15,249 bases of DNA from JACKCP01 sp034007295 (lineage in GTDB: Bacteria > Desulfobacterota > Desulfobacteria > Desulfobacterales > JACKCP01): the NCBI GenBank assembly GCA_034007295.1, contig JAVERC010000060.1:1-15249 (forward strand), read 5' to 3'. The position numbers and the translations under genes are program-made. Numbering within the stretch: the stretch's first letter is position 1; the number at the start of each line of letters is the position of its first letter. Of the stretch, positions 15,131 through 15,249 are shown piece by piece. Under the pieces are notes generated by a model. The model was not told the DNA's origin. It was given only the letters and a program-made list of their open reading frames with translations, and made no database searches.

Positions 15131-15249
15131 AGTGATTGGCCGAAAACGAGAATTTTTTGCTCAGTTCAAGGAAGATGAAAAATTTAACCGCAGGAATACA
15201 TGGAGTATTTTGAGGATTAAATTTTGAATCTGACGCAGAAATGGGCAAA
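15131..15249 (-). repeat. MITE-like palindromic repeat, copy F (cut by window end)
   Basis: A second copy in the same orientation starts directly after the AAAT that closes copy E. 119 bp are visible, from AGTGATTGGCCGAAAACG to GGGCAAA. By comparison with copy E about 24 more bases should follow before its ACT end. Confidence 0.85.

Noticed and set aside
14979..15248. Minus-strand open frame of 89 codons at the window end
   Set aside because: It consists of two tandem repeat copies (E and F), and the product repeats itself accordingly. It is treated as a repeat artefact, though noted as a finding.
5529..15249. CRISPR array
   Set aside because: The repeats are about 143 bp, irregularly spaced, in both orientations and without unique spacers of even length; no cas gene is present.

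Overview
The window is visibly AT-rich bacterial DNA with widely spaced genes, good Shine-Dalgarno sites and clear intrinsic terminators. The gene set is a thiolase, a SulP transporter, an oxalate/formate-type MFS carrier, a BadF/HgdC-type activase with an HgdB-type [Fe-S] protein, a cytoplasmic multi-PAS hybrid kinase and a YkgJ-type cysteine-cluster protein. It fits an anaerobic, low-GC member of the Desulfobacterota (a Desulfobacteraceae-like sulfate reducer). That is an inference from gene types and composition; no marker gene is present.

Layout. 1-603 is the C-terminal half of a thiolase (+), closed by a strong terminator. 927-3065 is a SulP anion transporter with a C-terminal STAS domain and an unusual insertion of about 130 residues between membrane helices. 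3318-4568 is an OFA-family MFS transporter ending in a terminator. 4619-5362 and 5684-6958 (both -) are an ATP-dependent activase and a single-subunit 2-hydroxyacyl-CoA-dehydratase/BCR-type protein. Without a second dehydratase subunit or a CoA-transferase, the pair most resembles the double-cubane-cluster protein and its reductase. 7185-8974 (+) is a MarR regulator and a TolC-like outer-membrane factor with no pump genes beside them. 9445-12171 (+) is a soluble four-PAS hybrid histidine kinase. 12318-12782 (-) is a small His-rich Spy/ZraP-like periplasmic protein. 13228-13860 (+) is a YkgJ-type cysteine-cluster protein. 14209-14955 (+) is a periplasmic family-3 solute-binding protein.

The most distinctive feature is a family of about 143-bp, largely self-complementary, MITE-like repeats in intergenic DNA: 5529-5671, 8985-9127, a deleted form at 9224-9320, a decayed relative at 13085-13206, a decayed copy at 13899-14039, and a head-to-tail pair at 14985-15126 and 15131-window end. 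Copies begin AGT and end ACT, have imperfect inverted ends of about 32 bp around CGAAAACG, and most are flanked by a 4-bp direct repeat ATTT or AAAT. One has ATATT on both sides. No transposase is present, so they look non-autonomous. Two copies lie within 30 bp of a stop codon, and one separates the activase from its partner gene.

The genes do not form one pathway. Working units are the activase/dehydratase-like pair, the MarR-TolC pair, and single-gene transcription units bounded by terminators or repeats.
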